The notes: generated by a model from the sequence alone, not told the origin. Positions 1 through 9,691 are shown, counted from the first letter of the stretch. The stretch: 64,000 nucleotides of DNA from an uncultured Chitinophagaceae bacterium (GCA_903830285.1 CAIKTE010000219.1:59669-123668), one strand, 5' to 3'. Numbers and translations: made by a program.

Positions 1-1008
1 GAAAGAGAAAGACATCAACTTTTTGTAGAACCGGAGGGTTGGAATACTGTAGAGATCTATGTGAACGGTTTCTCTACATCTCTACCGGAAGATGTTCAGG
101 TTCAAGCACTTAGGAGCGTTGTGGGTTTTGAGAACTGCAGAGTATTCAGGCCCGGTTATGCTATTGAATATGATTATTTTCCTCCTACTCAATTAAGACA
201 TACATTAGAAACTAAATTAATACAAGGATTGTTTTTTGCAGGTCAGATCAATGGTACAACAGGCTATGAAGAAGCTGCCTGCCAGGGATTGATGGCTGGC
301 ATTAATGCACATCAAAAAGCAAGGGAGCTAGAACCCGTAATTCTTAAAAGAAGTGATGCTTATATCGGAGTTTTAATAGACGATCTTATAAGTAAAGGAA
401 CCGAAGAGCCTTATAGAATGTTTACCAGTCGGGCAGAATTCAGGACCTTACTACGTCAAGACAATGCCGATCTGCGATTAACCGAGTTAAGTTATCGTCT
501 TGGTTTAGCCTCACAGGAAAGAATGGAAAATGTTCTTTCTAAAAAGGAGAGTACGACTAAAATAAAATCTTCTCTATTTGACTTAAACGTTGAACCCGGA
601 GAGATCAATCCATATTTAGAAAGCCTTGGTTCAGCTACTATTACAGAAAGACAAAAAATTAGCAAGCTCATTCTTCGCCCCAATGTTTCACTCCCTTCCT
701 TAATACAACATGTTCCATCACTAGCTGCAGCTTTGGATGGCTATTCGCAGGATAGTATTGAACAAGCAGAGATACAGGTCAAGTACGAACGCTATATAGA
801 AAAAGAACAAGAAATCGTAATACGAATGAGTCAATTGGAAGAATTGCTCATACCGGATTCATTCGACTATGATAAAGTTTCGGCTTTATCCAACGAAGCA
901 CTTCAAAAATTTAAACGCATCAAACCAAGAACACTTGGGCAGGCGGGCAGAATAAGCGGTGTTAACCCTAGTGATGTTCAAATACTTATGGTTTTCATGG
1001 GTCGCTGA
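1..1008 (+). CDS. mnmG: tRNA uridine-5-carboxymethylaminomethyl modification enzyme MnmG, C-terminal part (5' truncated by window)
   Basis: With MnmE, MnmG installs the carboxymethylaminomethyl group on wobble U34 of several tRNAs in the cytoplasm. The reading frame is open from base 1, so about 335 C-terminal residues are present and the FAD-binding N-terminus lies upstream of the window. The frame begins with the conserved HQLFVEPEGWNT stretch, then STSLPEDVQ, the FFAGQINGTTGYEEAA segment and the C-terminal helical domain ending RTLGQAGRISGVNPSDVQIL. The GTG at 61 lies inside this conserved block and is not the start. No terminator is obvious in the 116 bases before the next gene. Family assignment is very secure. 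Confidence 0.97.
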   Translation, partial: ERERHQLFVEPEGWNTVEIYVNGFSTSLPEDVQVQALRSVVGFENCRVFRPGYAIEYDYFPPTQLRHTLETKLIQGLFFAGQINGTTGYEEAACQGLMAGINAHQKARELEPVILKRSDAYIGVLIDDLISKGTEEPYRMFTSRAEFRTLLRQDNADLRLTELSYRLGLASQERMENVLSKKESTTKIKSSLFDLNVEPGEINPYLESLGSATITERQKISKLILRPNVSLPSLIQHVPSLAAALDGYSQDSIEQAEIQVKYERYIEKEQEIVIRMSQLEELLIPDSFDYDKVSALSNEALQKFKRIKPRTLGQAGRISGVNPSDVQILMVFMGR

Positions 1009-1124
1009 TTTTTTAGTTAGACATTTCACCTCTTAATTATTATTCTTCGCCGAAAATATGATGAAAGGTTTTTGCCTTTCAATCATTTCTGTAGCTTTAA
1101 TGCTTTCCAAACTAACTTAACACT

Positions 1125-4100
1125 ATGAGAAAAATCAAGCTCCTGATTTCCGGGCTGCTCTTTGTATCGTTGATACAGGCTCAGGAAACATTTCCAGTGA
1201 ACGGTGTTGCCGACAAGCGCTCCGGAACTTACGCTTTTACAAATGCTACTATTGTAAAAGATGTTCAAACAACATTACAAAATGCCACACTCGTTATTAG
1301 TGATGGTAAAATTGTTGCTGTTGGAACCAATCTAAGCATTCCTAAAGATGCCGTTGTTGTAGACTGTAAAGAAAAATATATCTATCCTTCCTTTATAGAT
1401 ATTTACAGCGACTACGGTGTTGCAACACCTCAAAGAAATGCAGGCGGATTCAATTTTAATGCTCCTGCACAACTTGGATCCAACACAAAGGGTGCTTATA
1501 ACTGGAATCAGGCCATTAAGCCTGAGACAGATGCTTCAAAATTATTTGCTGCCGATGACAGCAAAGCAAAACCTCTTCGTGAGATCGGATTCGGAACAGT
1601 ACTGACACATGTGAAAGACGGAATAGCCAGAGGGACAGGAGCTGTTGTTACACTTGCAACCGCAAAAGACGGGTTCAAAGAAAATCTGATCCTGATAAAA
1701 GAAAAAGCATCTGCAAACTATTCATTCAATAAAGGAGCTTCTTCTCAAAGTTACCCGAGTAGTGTTATGGGAAGTATTGCATTATTAAGACAAACTTATT
1801 TAGACGCACAATGGTATAAAACAAAACCATCGAAAGAGGGGATCAATTTGTCCTTACAGGCATTTAATGACAATCAATCTCTTCCGCAGATTTTTGAGGG
1901 AGATGATAAATGGTCTGATCTACGTGCTGATCGCGTTGGTGATGAATTTGGTGTTCAATATATCATTAAGGGTGGTGGAAATGAATACCAAAGGATCGCA
2001 GAAGTTGCAGCAACAAAAGCAACTTATATTCTTTCATTGAATTATCCGCAGGCTATGGATGTGGAAGATCCCAATGATGCAAGATTGGTTTCTTTGTCGG
2101 ATATGAAACATTGGGAATTAGCACCTACTAATCCCACAGCTTTCGAAAAAGCTAATATTCCTTTTGCTTTAACTGCAGCAGACCTGAGAGATCCTAAACA
2201 ATTTCTTACCAATCTTCGCAAAGCAATTGATATGGGCTTAAGTGAAAACAAAGCTTTGGATGCTTTAACTAAAACGCCCGCTTCTTTATTAAATATCTAT
2301 GATAAGGTTGGTAGTCTTGAAGTTGGCAAATTGGCCAATTTCTTAATTACAAGCGGCCCGGTCTTTAATGAAAAAACAGTTCTGCTGAATAACTGGATAC
2401 AGGGAGAAAAATATGCTGTGAAAGAAGACGGCTGGAATGACGTAAAAGGAAATTATAGTTTAACGATCAACTCACCTGTTGGTACGATCAATTACACGCT
2501 CGATGTTAAAAGCGCAGCTGTTGCCAATGTAATTGGAAAAGATACTTTAACAGGAAAATTCAGCTTTGATGGAAAGATCGTAAAACTTAGCTTCTCCACA
2601 ACGCCAACAAGAAGGCCGCAAATGGGTGCAGGTGGTGCGGGCAATTTTGGCGGACAAGGTGGTGCTGCCGGATTTGGTGGAAGAGGTGGTAATCCAAGCC
2701 AGTTTCGTCTAAGCGGTTTTGTAAACGGAGACAGCTGGAACGGTAATGGTGAAGATACCGCAGGTAATAAAATTACGTGGACAGCTAAATTTACAAATAC
2801 TACAACAGCATCTGATTCTACAAGAAAGAGACCTGCCATGGCTCAAAAACTCGCAAAAGTAACTTATCCGTTTGACGGATATGGTTGGGAAGAAATGCCT
2901 AAACAGGAAAACTTATTGATCAAAAACGCTACGGTTTGGACCAATGAAAAAGATGGTATTTTGGAAAACACTGATGTATTGGTCAAGAACGGTAAGATCG
3001 CAAAGATCGGAAAAAACCTGTCTGACGAATCTGCAAAAATAATTGATGGAACAGGTAAACATTTAACCGCGGGTATCATTGACGAACACTCTCATATTGC
3101 CGCTGCTTCTATTAATGAAGGAGCTCAATCTGTAACCTCAGAAGTAAGGATCGGTGACAATTTAAATCCTGAGGACATTAATATCTATCGCCAATTAAGC
3201 GGTGGTGTTACTTCCTCGCATATTCTTCATGGTTCTGCAAATACGATCGGCGGACAAACACAATTAATAAAATTGCGTTGGGGTGCAAATGATGATGATC
3301 TGAAATTCAAGGGTGCTGATCCTTTTATCAAATTTGCCCTAGGTGAAAATGTGAAACGAACCACATCCCAGAATAATAATCGTTTCCCGGATACAAGAAT
3401 GGGTGTTGATCAAGTTCTGGATGATGCGTTTGCAAGAGCAAAAGATTATGAAGCTGCCATGAAAGCAGATCCGAAAGGAAGAAGAGATCTTGAGTTGGAT
3501 GCATTGGTTGAGATCTTAAATAAGAAAAGATTCATTACTTGTCACTCTTATGTGCAAAGCGAAATAACTTCTGCAATGCGCATTGGAGATAAATATGGTT
3601 TTAAATTCAACACCTTCACACATATTCTGGAAGGATATAAGGTTGCCGATAAAATGAAACTGCATGGTTCTAATGCTTCTACTTTCTCTGATTGGTGGTA
3701 TTATAAACAAGAAGTTATTGATGCAAATGCATACAATGCGGCCATCATGCAAAAAGTGGGTTTGAATGTTTGTATCAATTCTGATGATGCAGAACAGGCT
3801 CGCAGATTAAATCAGGAAGCCGCTAAAACTATCAAATATGGTGGTATCGGTGAAGAAGATGCTTTGAAAATGGTTACGTTGAATCCTGCAAAAGCTTTGC
3901 ACGTTTCTGATCGTGTAGGCAGTATCAAAGCGGGCAAAGATGCAGATCTGGTATTATGGAGTAACCATCCTTTAAGCATTTATGCAAGTGCAGAAAAAAC
4001 AATTGTTGATGGTATTGTTTATTTCGACAGAACAAGAGATCTGGAATTACGTAAGAAAATTTCTTCTGAAAGAAATCGTCTTGTACAAAAAATGTTGGGC

Positions 4101-4232
4101 GAAAAGAGAAGCGGTGCTCCAACTCGTCCTGCAGAGCCTAGCTGGCAGGTTATCTTAAGTTGCGGCGATCATGATCATCACGATGGATTGATCACGGTTG
4201 ATGTAAGTACAGACGAAACTATTAACAATTAA
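1125..4232 (+). CDS. Secreted two-domain amidohydrolase-family protein
   Basis: This is a 1035-residue protein with a clear signal peptide (MRKIKLLISGLLFVSLIQAQ), so it acts in the periplasm or at the surface. Two amidohydrolase/imidazolonepropionase-like modules are visible, about residues 30-440 and 600-1010. The C-terminal module keeps the metal-binding HxH (GIIDEHSH, His655 and His657). In the N-terminal module the matching position reads SFIDIYSDYG, without HxH, so that half looks catalytically dead. A glycine-rich linker (about residues 495-530, GGAGNFGGQGG) separates the halves. The C-terminus carries a DHDHHDG run. The next gene, 11 bases downstream, is a paralogue of one half, so the pair is almost certainly one operon. 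The substrate is unknown; family members act on peptides, hydantoins or related amides. Confidence 0.9.
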   Translation: MRKIKLLISGLLFVSLIQAQETFPVNGVADKRSGTYAFTNATIVKDVQTTLQNATLVISDGKIVAVGTNLSIPKDAVVVDCKEKYIYPSFIDIYSDYGVATPQRNAGGFNFNAPAQLGSNTKGAYNWNQAIKPETDASKLFAADDSKAKPLREIGFGTVLTHVKDGIARGTGAVVTLATAKDGFKENLILIKEKASANYSFNKGASSQSYPSSVMGSIALLRQTYLDAQWYKTKPSKEGINLSLQAFNDNQSLPQIFEGDDKWSDLRADRVGDEFGVQYIIKGGGNEYQRIAEVAATKATYILSLNYPQAMDVEDPNDARLVSLSDMKHWELAPTNPTAFEKANIPFALTAADLRDPKQFLTNLRKAIDMGLSENKALDALTKTPASLLNIYDKVGSLEVGKLANFLITSGPVFNEKTVLLNNWIQGEKYAVKEDGWNDVKGNYSLTINSPVGTINYTLDVKSAAVANVIGKDTLTGKFSFDGKIVKLSFSTTPTRRPQMGAGGAGNFGGQGGAAGFGGRGGNPSQFRLSGFVNGDSWNGNGEDTAGNKITWTAKFTNTTTASDSTRKRPAMAQKLAKVTYPFDGYGWEEMPKQENLLIKNATVWTNEKDGILENTDVLVKNGKIAKIGKNLSDESAKIIDGTGKHLTAGIIDEHSHIAAASINEGAQSVTSEVRIGDNLNPEDINIYRQLSGGVTSSHILHGSANTIGGQTQLIKLRWGANDDDLKFKGADPFIKFALGENVKRTTSQNNNRFPDTRMGVDQVLDDAFARAKDYEAAMKADPKGRRDLELDALVEILNKKRFITCHSYVQSEITSAMRIGDKYGFKFNTFTHILEGYKVADKMKLHGSNASTFSDWWYYKQEVIDANAYNAAIMQKVGLNVCINSDDAEQARRLNQEAAKTIKYGGIGEEDALKMVTLNPAKALHVSDRVGSIKAGKDADLVLWSNHPLSIYASAEKTIVDGIVYFDRTRDLELRKKISSERNRLVQKMLGEKRSGAPTRPAEPSWQVILSCGDHDHHDGLITVDVSTDETINN

Positions 4233-4243
4233 AAAGAACAATC

Positions 4244-5584
4244 ATGAAGAAAATATCTTTAACTATATCATCCTTATTCCTGTTAACGGCTTTTGTTGTT
4301 GCACAGGAAACCGTTTATCCGGCAAAAGAATACAACGGACTATTATTCATTACCAACGGAACTGTGCATGTTGGTAATGGAGAAGTGATCGAGAATGCAA
4401 CCGTACAGATCAGCAAAGGCAAGATCGTAAAAGTGGGGAAAGACATTGCCATTCCTGTAGACGATGTAAAGGTGATCGATGCAAAAGGAAAACAAGTGTA
4501 TCCCGGTCTGATCTTATCTTCTTCTGATCTTGGTTTGAAAGAGATCGCCAATGGCGTAAGAGGAAGTAATGATTATCAGGAAATTGGGGAATTTAATCCG
4601 AGTGTTCGTTCGGTGGTTGCTTATAATACCGATTCAAAAGTTACCGGAACTTTAAGAGCTAACGGAATTTTATTCGCAGGAATAACGCCCGAAGGAGGAA
4701 TTATCAGTGGAACATCTTCTGTTGTTCAATTAGATGCCTGGAATTGGGAAGATGCTGCATATAAATATGATAACGGTGTTCATTTAACGATGCCTAGTTT
4801 CATTCAGCGCTTTGGAAGAAGAGGCGGTGGTGGACCCCCTCCCGGATTGGCAGGAAGATTTGGTGCAGGCGCTGATGCAACAGACCCAACTAAACAGGCA
4901 TTAGAAAAAGTAGAAGAAATAAAGTCCTTCTTCCGCCAGGCTAAAGCCTATTTACAAGAAGCTTCACATAAAGAAACCAATTTGAAATTTGAAGCAACAA
5001 AAGGTTTGTTTTCTAAAAAACAAAAATTATTTGTTCATGCCGATCAGGTAAAACAAATGCTGGTAGCAATTGACTTTGAAAAAGAATTTGGTTTTGATGT
5101 TGTGATCATTGGTGCAAGCGAAAGCTTTCAAATTGCCGATCTGCTAAAAGCAAATAATATCTCGGTTATCTTAAATCAGGAACATGCATTACCCGCAACA
5201 GAAGATGATGATGTTGATCAACCATACAAGACCCCGGCTACCTTACAAAAAGCAGGAGTGTTGTTTGCGCTGAATGATACACATGATGAAAGCCGTTATC
5301 GCAATCTTTCTTTTAATGCAGGAACTGCCGCGACTTATGGTTTAACCAAAGAACAGGCATTACAGGCCATCACCCTAAATGCTGCAAAAATTTTAGGAAT
5401 TGATGATAGGACAGGAAGCATTGAAGCAGGCAAAGACGGAAATATTGTTGTTGCCGATGGAGATATTTTAGATATGAAAAGCAGTAATGTTGTGTACGCG
5501 TTTATTCAGGGCCGCCAAGTGAGCTTGGATAATAAACAAAAGCAACTCTACGAAAGATATAAGTACAAATACAGTATCAAATAA
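4244..5584 (+). CDS. Secreted amidohydrolase-family paralogue, probably non-catalytic
   Basis: This 446-residue protein has a signal peptide (MKKISLTISSLFLLTAFVVAQ). It is a single amidohydrolase module resembling the N-terminal half of the preceding protein: an AKEYNGLLFITNGTVHVGNGE opening strand, GKIVKVGKDI, and the C-terminal GSIEAGKDGNIVVADGD element typical of the composite domain. The position that normally reads PGxIDxHxH here reads YPGLILSSSDLG, so the first metal site is missing. A glycine/proline-rich loop (GRRGGGGPPPG) sits near residue 190. The start lies 11 bases after the upstream stop and a strong terminator follows, so the two genes form a two-gene transcript. It may be a partner subunit or scaffold for its catalytic neighbour; that role is inference. 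Confidence 0.88.
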   Translation: MKKISLTISSLFLLTAFVVAQETVYPAKEYNGLLFITNGTVHVGNGEVIENATVQISKGKIVKVGKDIAIPVDDVKVIDAKGKQVYPGLILSSSDLGLKEIANGVRGSNDYQEIGEFNPSVRSVVAYNTDSKVTGTLRANGILFAGITPEGGIISGTSSVVQLDAWNWEDAAYKYDNGVHLTMPSFIQRFGRRGGGGPPPGLAGRFGAGADATDPTKQALEKVEEIKSFFRQAKAYLQEASHKETNLKFEATKGLFSKKQKLFVHADQVKQMLVAIDFEKEFGFDVVIIGASESFQIADLLKANNISVILNQEHALPATEDDDVDQPYKTPATLQKAGVLFALNDTHDESRYRNLSFNAGTAATYGLTKEQALQAITLNAAKILGIDDRTGSIEAGKDGNIVVADGDILDMKSSNVVYAFIQGRQVSLDNKQKQLYERYKYKYSIK

Positions 5585-5589
5585 AATTA

Positions 5590-5626
5590 AAAAGCCCCGA
5601 TCATAATGATTCGGGGCTTTTAGTTT
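5590..5626 (+). terminator. Rho-independent terminator of the amidohydrolase operon
   Basis: A perfect stem AAAGCCCCGA / TCGGGGCTTT with a TCATAATGAT loop is followed by TAGTTTTT. It starts a few bases after the stop codon at 5584. The A-rich 5' side would also let it work in reverse, but no gene enters from the right. Confidence 0.9.
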
Positions 5627-5757
5627 TTCAGGGAGGGGCAAAATATATTTCTACTTCTGTTTTTTAAAGCCGAGACAAAATTATGCCTCTTCAATTTTTT
5701 TAAACATGACGAATGTTAGTCTATCTAATTTCAAATAGGTAAAATGATTCTTTTAGT

Positions 5758-5765
5758 TACCTTAG
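5758..5765 (+). promoter_or_regulatory. Candidate -7 element of polA, four bases before the ATG
   Basis: TACCTTAG matches the Bacteroidota -7 consensus TAnnTTTG with one mismatch and is separated from the polA ATG (5770) by only CTTC. If functional, transcription would begin at or next to the start codon. No good -33 TTTG lies at the usual spacing, so confidence is low. Confidence 0.3.
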
Positions 5766-5769
5766 CTTC

Positions 5770-8592
5770 ATGCAGAAAAAACTATTCTTACTTGATGCTT
5801 TTGCGCTGATCTTTCGCGCGTATTATGCATTGATCCGGAATCCGCGGATCACATCAAAAGGGAAAAACACCAATGCTCAATTTGGCTTTACCAATACTTT
5901 GTTTGATCTGATCAATAAAGAAAAACCAACGCATTTGGCTGTTTGTTTTGATGTGGCAGGAAAAACGGAAAGGCATGCTGATTTTGCGGATTATAAAGCT
6001 AACAGGCAAGAAGCACCCGAAGATCTCTTGGCGTCTATTCCTGATATAAAGAAGATCATTGAAGGATTCAATATTCCCGTAATTGGCGTAGAAGGTTATG
6101 AAGCAGATGATGTGATCGGTACATTGGCCTGGGAAGCACATGATGCTGGCTATGAAGTTTTTATGGTTACACCGGATAAAGACTATGGACAATTGGTAAG
6201 AGACGGTATCAATATTTATAAACCCGCATATCAGGGTGGTGATGTTGAAATAATGGGGCCTAAAGAGGTTTGCGCAAAATGGGATATTGAAAGAGTTGAT
6301 CAGGTGATTGATATATTAGGATTGATGGGAGATGCTGTTGATAATATTCCCGGTATTCCCGGTGTAGGAGAAAAGACTGCTGCAAAATTGCTGAAAGAAT
6401 TTGGGACACTTGAAAATGTATTGGCAAATGCCGATACCATCAAAGGCGCACTGGGTGAAAAAGTAAGGGCCGGAAAAGAGAGTGCCATCATGAGTAAGAA
6501 ATTAGCAACAATAATTACAAAATCACCCGTAGAGTTTCACGAAGAAAACTTTAAATTAAAAGAATGGAATAAAGAAACGCTGAAAGAGGTTTTTGCAGAA
6601 TTGGAATTTAAAACACTGGGAAAACGAATATTGGGTGAAGACTTTAATATGTTTCAGTCTGCTCCGGTAGGTGTTCAAACTGATCTATTCGGAAATACGG
6701 TTGAAACAAAAAAATCAGAGCAAAAGAAAACCGATATAATTGAAGAGTCGCTGACCCCGGGATTAATTGCAGCGCAAAATATCGGTAATACAAAGCATAA
6801 TTATATGCTTGTAGATACTGAAGAAAAAATTAAAGCGCTTGTTGCTGACCTTCTAAAACAAAAAGAACTCTGTTTTGATACAGAAACAACCAATATCGAT
6901 GCAAATGAAGCCGAATTGGTTGGAATGAGTTTTGCTTTCTTAAAAGGTGAAGCATATTATATTCCTTGTCCTGCAGACAGGAAATCAACAGAAAAAATAT
7001 TGGGGTTGTTTTCTTCATTATTCAACTCTACAGAGATCACCTGGATAGGACAAAACTTAAAATATGATCTGTTGGTCTTGAAGTGGTACGGTGTTGAACC
7101 GAAGGGAAATATTTTTGATACTATGTTGGCCCATTATGTAATAGAGCCAGATGGCAAACGCAGTATGGATTTGCTGAGTGCTCAATATTTGGGTTATGAG
7201 CCCGTACACATTGATGAATTGATCGGTAAGAAAGGAAAATCACAGGGTAATATGCGTGATGTTGAGATCGAGAAAGTAAAAGAATATGCTGCTGAAGATG
7301 CAGACATTACGCTACAACTAAAACATGTTTTCACGCCACTGCTTAAAGATAAAGAAGTGCAAGGTGTTTTTGAAGAGGTTGAAAATCCTTTGGTGAAAGT
7401 GTTGACAGATATGGAATTTGAAGGAATAAAAGTGGATGTATCCTTTCTGAATGATTACAGTAAAGAACTGGAGAGGGAAGCCAAAAAATGTGAAGAGAGT
7501 GTTTATCTCCAAGCCGGTGTTCGCTTCAATCTGGCCTCTCCAAAACAATTGGGAGAAGTGCTGTTCGATAAATTACAAATAGATCCAAAAGCAAAAAAAA
7601 CAAAGACGGGACAATATGCAACCGGCGAGGATGTTTTATTAAAACTTGCACATCAGCATAAAATAGTTGATGATATTTTAGGGTTCAGGGAGTTGACAAA
7701 ACTAAAGTCAACCTACGTAGATGCGCTTCCTCAAATGATCAATTCAAAAACCGGACGCGTACACACTTCTTATGCTCAGGCAGTTGCAGTTACCGGAAGG
7801 CTAAGCAGCAATAATCCCAACTTGCAAAATATTCCGGTAAGAACAGATCGGGGAAGAGAAATAAGAAAGGCATTTGTTCCCAGAGACGAGAATCATGTTT
7901 TGGTGAGTGCAGATTATTCTCAGATCGAATTAAGAATCGTTGCTGCCATTAGCGGCGATCCAAACATGTGTGAAGCATTTAAACAGGGAAAAGACATTCA
8001 TACAGCCACAGCATCGAAAGTTTATAATGTAACCGATGCAGATGTTACAAAAGAAATGCGTTACAAGGCTAAGAGTGTAAACTTTGGGATCATTTATGGT
8101 CAAGGCGCATTTGGATTGGCAGAAAACCTCGGCATTTCGCGAACAGAAGCGAAAGAGATCATTGATAATTATAAGAAAGAATTCTCCGGCATTACTCAAT
8201 ACATGGATGATACCATCAATTTTGCAAAAGAAAATGGGTTTGTGCAAACTTTGATGGGAAGAAAAAGATGGTTAAAGGACATTAACTCCTCTAATTTTAC
8301 GGTCAGGGGTTTTGCCGAACGCAATGCCATCAATTCTCCGATTCAGGGAACAGCGGCAGATATGATAAAACTGGCGATGATCAAAATTCACCATGCCATG
8401 AAAAAAGAAAAGTTGCGGTCTAAGATGCTATTGCAGGTTCACGATGAGTTGGTGTTCGATGCTTTACATGAAGAGTTAGAAGTTTTAAAACCGCTGATCT
8501 TAGAAAACATGAAAATGGCTTTGTTATTACCCAATGATGTTCCTGTTGAAGCAGAGGTGGGTGTTGGTAAAAACTGGTTGGCGGCACATTAA
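5770..8592 (+). CDS. polA: DNA polymerase I
   Basis: A 940-residue, full-length family A polymerase for Okazaki-fragment processing and repair. All three modules are present. The 5'-3' exonuclease (about 1-290) has FLLDAFALIFRAYYA, YEADDVIGTLA and the helix-hairpin-helix GIPGVGEKTAAKLL. The 3'-5' exonuclease (about 340-535) keeps catalytic acidic residues in CFDTETT and YAAEDADITLQ, so proofreading is probably active, unlike in several other lineages. The polymerase domain (about 550-940) has motif A VSADYSQIELRI, the O-helix RYKAKSVNFGIIYG and motif C QVHDELVFD. The ATG at 5770 is preceded by stops in frame and matches the usual N-terminus. The gene stands apart from the upstream operon and is followed after 20 bases by a small NTF2-like gene. 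Confidence 0.98.
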   Translation: MQKKLFLLDAFALIFRAYYALIRNPRITSKGKNTNAQFGFTNTLFDLINKEKPTHLAVCFDVAGKTERHADFADYKANRQEAPEDLLASIPDIKKIIEGFNIPVIGVEGYEADDVIGTLAWEAHDAGYEVFMVTPDKDYGQLVRDGINIYKPAYQGGDVEIMGPKEVCAKWDIERVDQVIDILGLMGDAVDNIPGIPGVGEKTAAKLLKEFGTLENVLANADTIKGALGEKVRAGKESAIMSKKLATIITKSPVEFHEENFKLKEWNKETLKEVFAELEFKTLGKRILGEDFNMFQSAPVGVQTDLFGNTVETKKSEQKKTDIIEESLTPGLIAAQNIGNTKHNYMLVDTEEKIKALVADLLKQKELCFDTETTNIDANEAELVGMSFAFLKGEAYYIPCPADRKSTEKILGLFSSLFNSTEITWIGQNLKYDLLVLKWYGVEPKGNIFDTMLAHYVIEPDGKRSMDLLSAQYLGYEPVHIDELIGKKGKSQGNMRDVEIEKVKEYAAEDADITLQLKHVFTPLLKDKEVQGVFEEVENPLVKVLTDMEFEGIKVDVSFLNDYSKELEREAKKCEESVYLQAGVRFNLASPKQLGEVLFDKLQIDPKAKKTKTGQYATGEDVLLKLAHQHKIVDDILGFRELTKLKSTYVDALPQMINSKTGRVHTSYAQAVAVTGRLSSNNPNLQNIPVRTDRGREIRKAFVPRDENHVLVSADYSQIELRIVAAISGDPNMCEAFKQGKDIHTATASKVYNVTDADVTKEMRYKAKSVNFGIIYGQGAFGLAENLGISRTEAKEIIDNYKKEFSGITQYMDDTINFAKENGFVQTLMGRKRWLKDINSSNFTVRGFAERNAINSPIQGTAADMIKLAMIKIHHAMKKEKLRSKMLLQVHDELVFDALHEELEVLKPLILENMKMALLLPNDVPVEAEVGVGKNWLAAH

Positions 8593-8612
8593 TTAATCGT
8601 TTAAATATCTAT

Positions 8613-9080
8613 ATGACTAACGAAGAACTCATTCATCGCTTTTATGGGGCTTTTCAAAAATTGGATTACAAAACAATGCAGGACTGTTATCGGATCGATG
8701 TTGTTTTCTCTGATCCCGCTTTTGGCTTATTGCAATCAGGAGAGCCGCAGGCGATGTGGGAAATGCTGTGTACAAGAGCTGCTGATTTTACGCTCACTTA
8801 TGGAAATATACAATTGATCGACGATGAGTATGCAAGCTGCGAGTGGAAAGCAAGCTATCTATTTTCCGCATCTAAAAGACCCGTGGTAAATAAAATAAAA
8901 GCTCACTTTAAGATCGTAGATGGTAAAATAACAGAACACACAGATCAATTTAATTTATATAGCTGGGCAAGGCAGGCGTTTGGAGTTTCCGGATATTTAT
9001 TTGGATGGACTTCCTGGATGCAAAATAAAATACAGCACAATGCAAGAATAAGCCTTAGTAATTTTATGAAAAACAATTAA
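8613..9080 (+). CDS. NTF2/SnoaL-like family protein
   Basis: A 155-residue cytoplasmic protein with the SnoaL-like polyketide-cyclase/NTF2 fold. It opens with MTNEELIHRFYGAFQKLDYKTMQDCYRIDVVFSDPAFG, the typical cone-shaped pocket start, and later has FKIVDGKITEHTDQFNLYSWARQAFG. No signal peptide or membrane segment is seen. It starts 20 bases after polA and is probably co-transcribed with it. Function is unknown; relatives include small-molecule isomerases and many uncharacterised pocket proteins. Its stop faces the stop of the DUF2480 gene with one base between them, so the two transcripts converge. Confidence 0.8.
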   Translation: MTNEELIHRFYGAFQKLDYKTMQDCYRIDVVFSDPAFGLLQSGEPQAMWEMLCTRAADFTLTYGNIQLIDDEYASCEWKASYLFSASKRPVVNKIKAHFKIVDGKITEHTDQFNLYSWARQAFGVSGYLFGWTSWMQNKIQHNARISLSNFMKNN

Positions 9081-9081
9081 T

Positions 9082-9588
9082 CTATTTTTTCTTATAAATA
9101 GGGACTGTGCTGCAGGGCTCGCCGTACATGATACTTTTAACGAATGGCCTGAGCTTGTTGGTTATTTCAACGTAGGCAGATTCGGGAATGCTAACTTCTC
9201 CACAACCCTTTACAACAACTCTTTTATCTAGATATTCCTCGCCTTTTACTTCGTTTATTTTTTTTATCAGTATTGTTTCAATTAATTTTTTTTCATCGCC
9301 GAATACAACTTCTTTCGCAATGGGTTGTAAATAAGTAGCAGCAAGCATATTTGCCCACATTGGAATGATGGCATCTGCGCTACAGGAGATAGCGACATAT
9401 TTATCTCTATAAATTTCCCAGTCAGTTGTTTGTAAAGCAGCCCTATAGTCTTTCTCTTTTAAGATCAATCCCATAAAAAGGAAATCCTTCAGGTCAAATA
9501 TTTTGATTTCGCCTTTGGGATAAAAATCTTCTAGATCAAAACTGATCAATCCGCTTTCGGCAACTTTATTTACAAATGTTTCTTCCAT
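9082..9588 (-). CDS. DUF2480 family protein
   Basis: A 168-residue protein recognised as DUF2480, a family almost confined to Bacteroidota. It contains LEDFYPKGEIKIFDLKDFLFMGLILKEKDYR, SADAIIPMWANMLAATYL and a C-terminal VVKGCGEVSIPESAYVEITNKLRP segment. No catalytic motif is known. It is soluble, without signal or membrane segments. The ATG at 9588 is supported by a perfect TAnnTTTG promoter element ending five bases upstream, which implies a leaderless message. Function not assigned. Confidence 0.85.
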   Translation of the reverse strand: MEETFVNKVAESGLISFDLEDFYPKGEIKIFDLKDFLFMGLILKEKDYRAALQTTDWEIYRDKYVAISCSADAIIPMWANMLAATYLQPIAKEVVFGDEKKLIETILIKKINEVKGEEYLDKRVVVKGCGEVSIPESAYVEITNKLRPFVKSIMYGEPCSTVPIYKKK

Positions 9589-9593
9589 TGATG

Positions 9594-9601
9594 CAAAAGT
9601 A
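9594..9601 (-). promoter_or_regulatory. Bacteroidota -7 element placed for a leaderless DUF2480 mRNA
   Basis: On the minus strand TACTTTTG is an exact TAnnTTTG match, followed by CATCA and then the ATG at 9588. The expected transcription start coincides with the start codon. No -33 TTTG was seen at 17-23 bases upstream. Confidence 0.45.
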
Positions 9602-9641
9602 CAATTTGATTTTTTTATCTGCTTTCGGTTTGCGTAAAAGA

Positions 9642-9676
9642 AAAAGCCACTTCAAAATAGAAGTGGCTTTATTATT
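9642..9676 (-). terminator. Rho-independent hairpin upstream of the DUF2480 gene, downstream of the PPIase gene
   Basis: The arms AAAGCCACTT / AAGTGGCTTT enclose a short loop (CAAAATAG region). It lies directly after the stop of the leftward PPIase gene at 9692, and on the minus strand the stem runs into an A/T-rich tail. It separates that gene from the DUF2480 promoter. Confidence 0.85.
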
Positions 9677-9691
9677 TTATTTTCTATTTTA

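Noticed and set aside
1009..1124. Regulatory element between mnmG and the amidohydrolase operon
   Set aside because: No hairpin, repeat or promoter match convincing enough to report.
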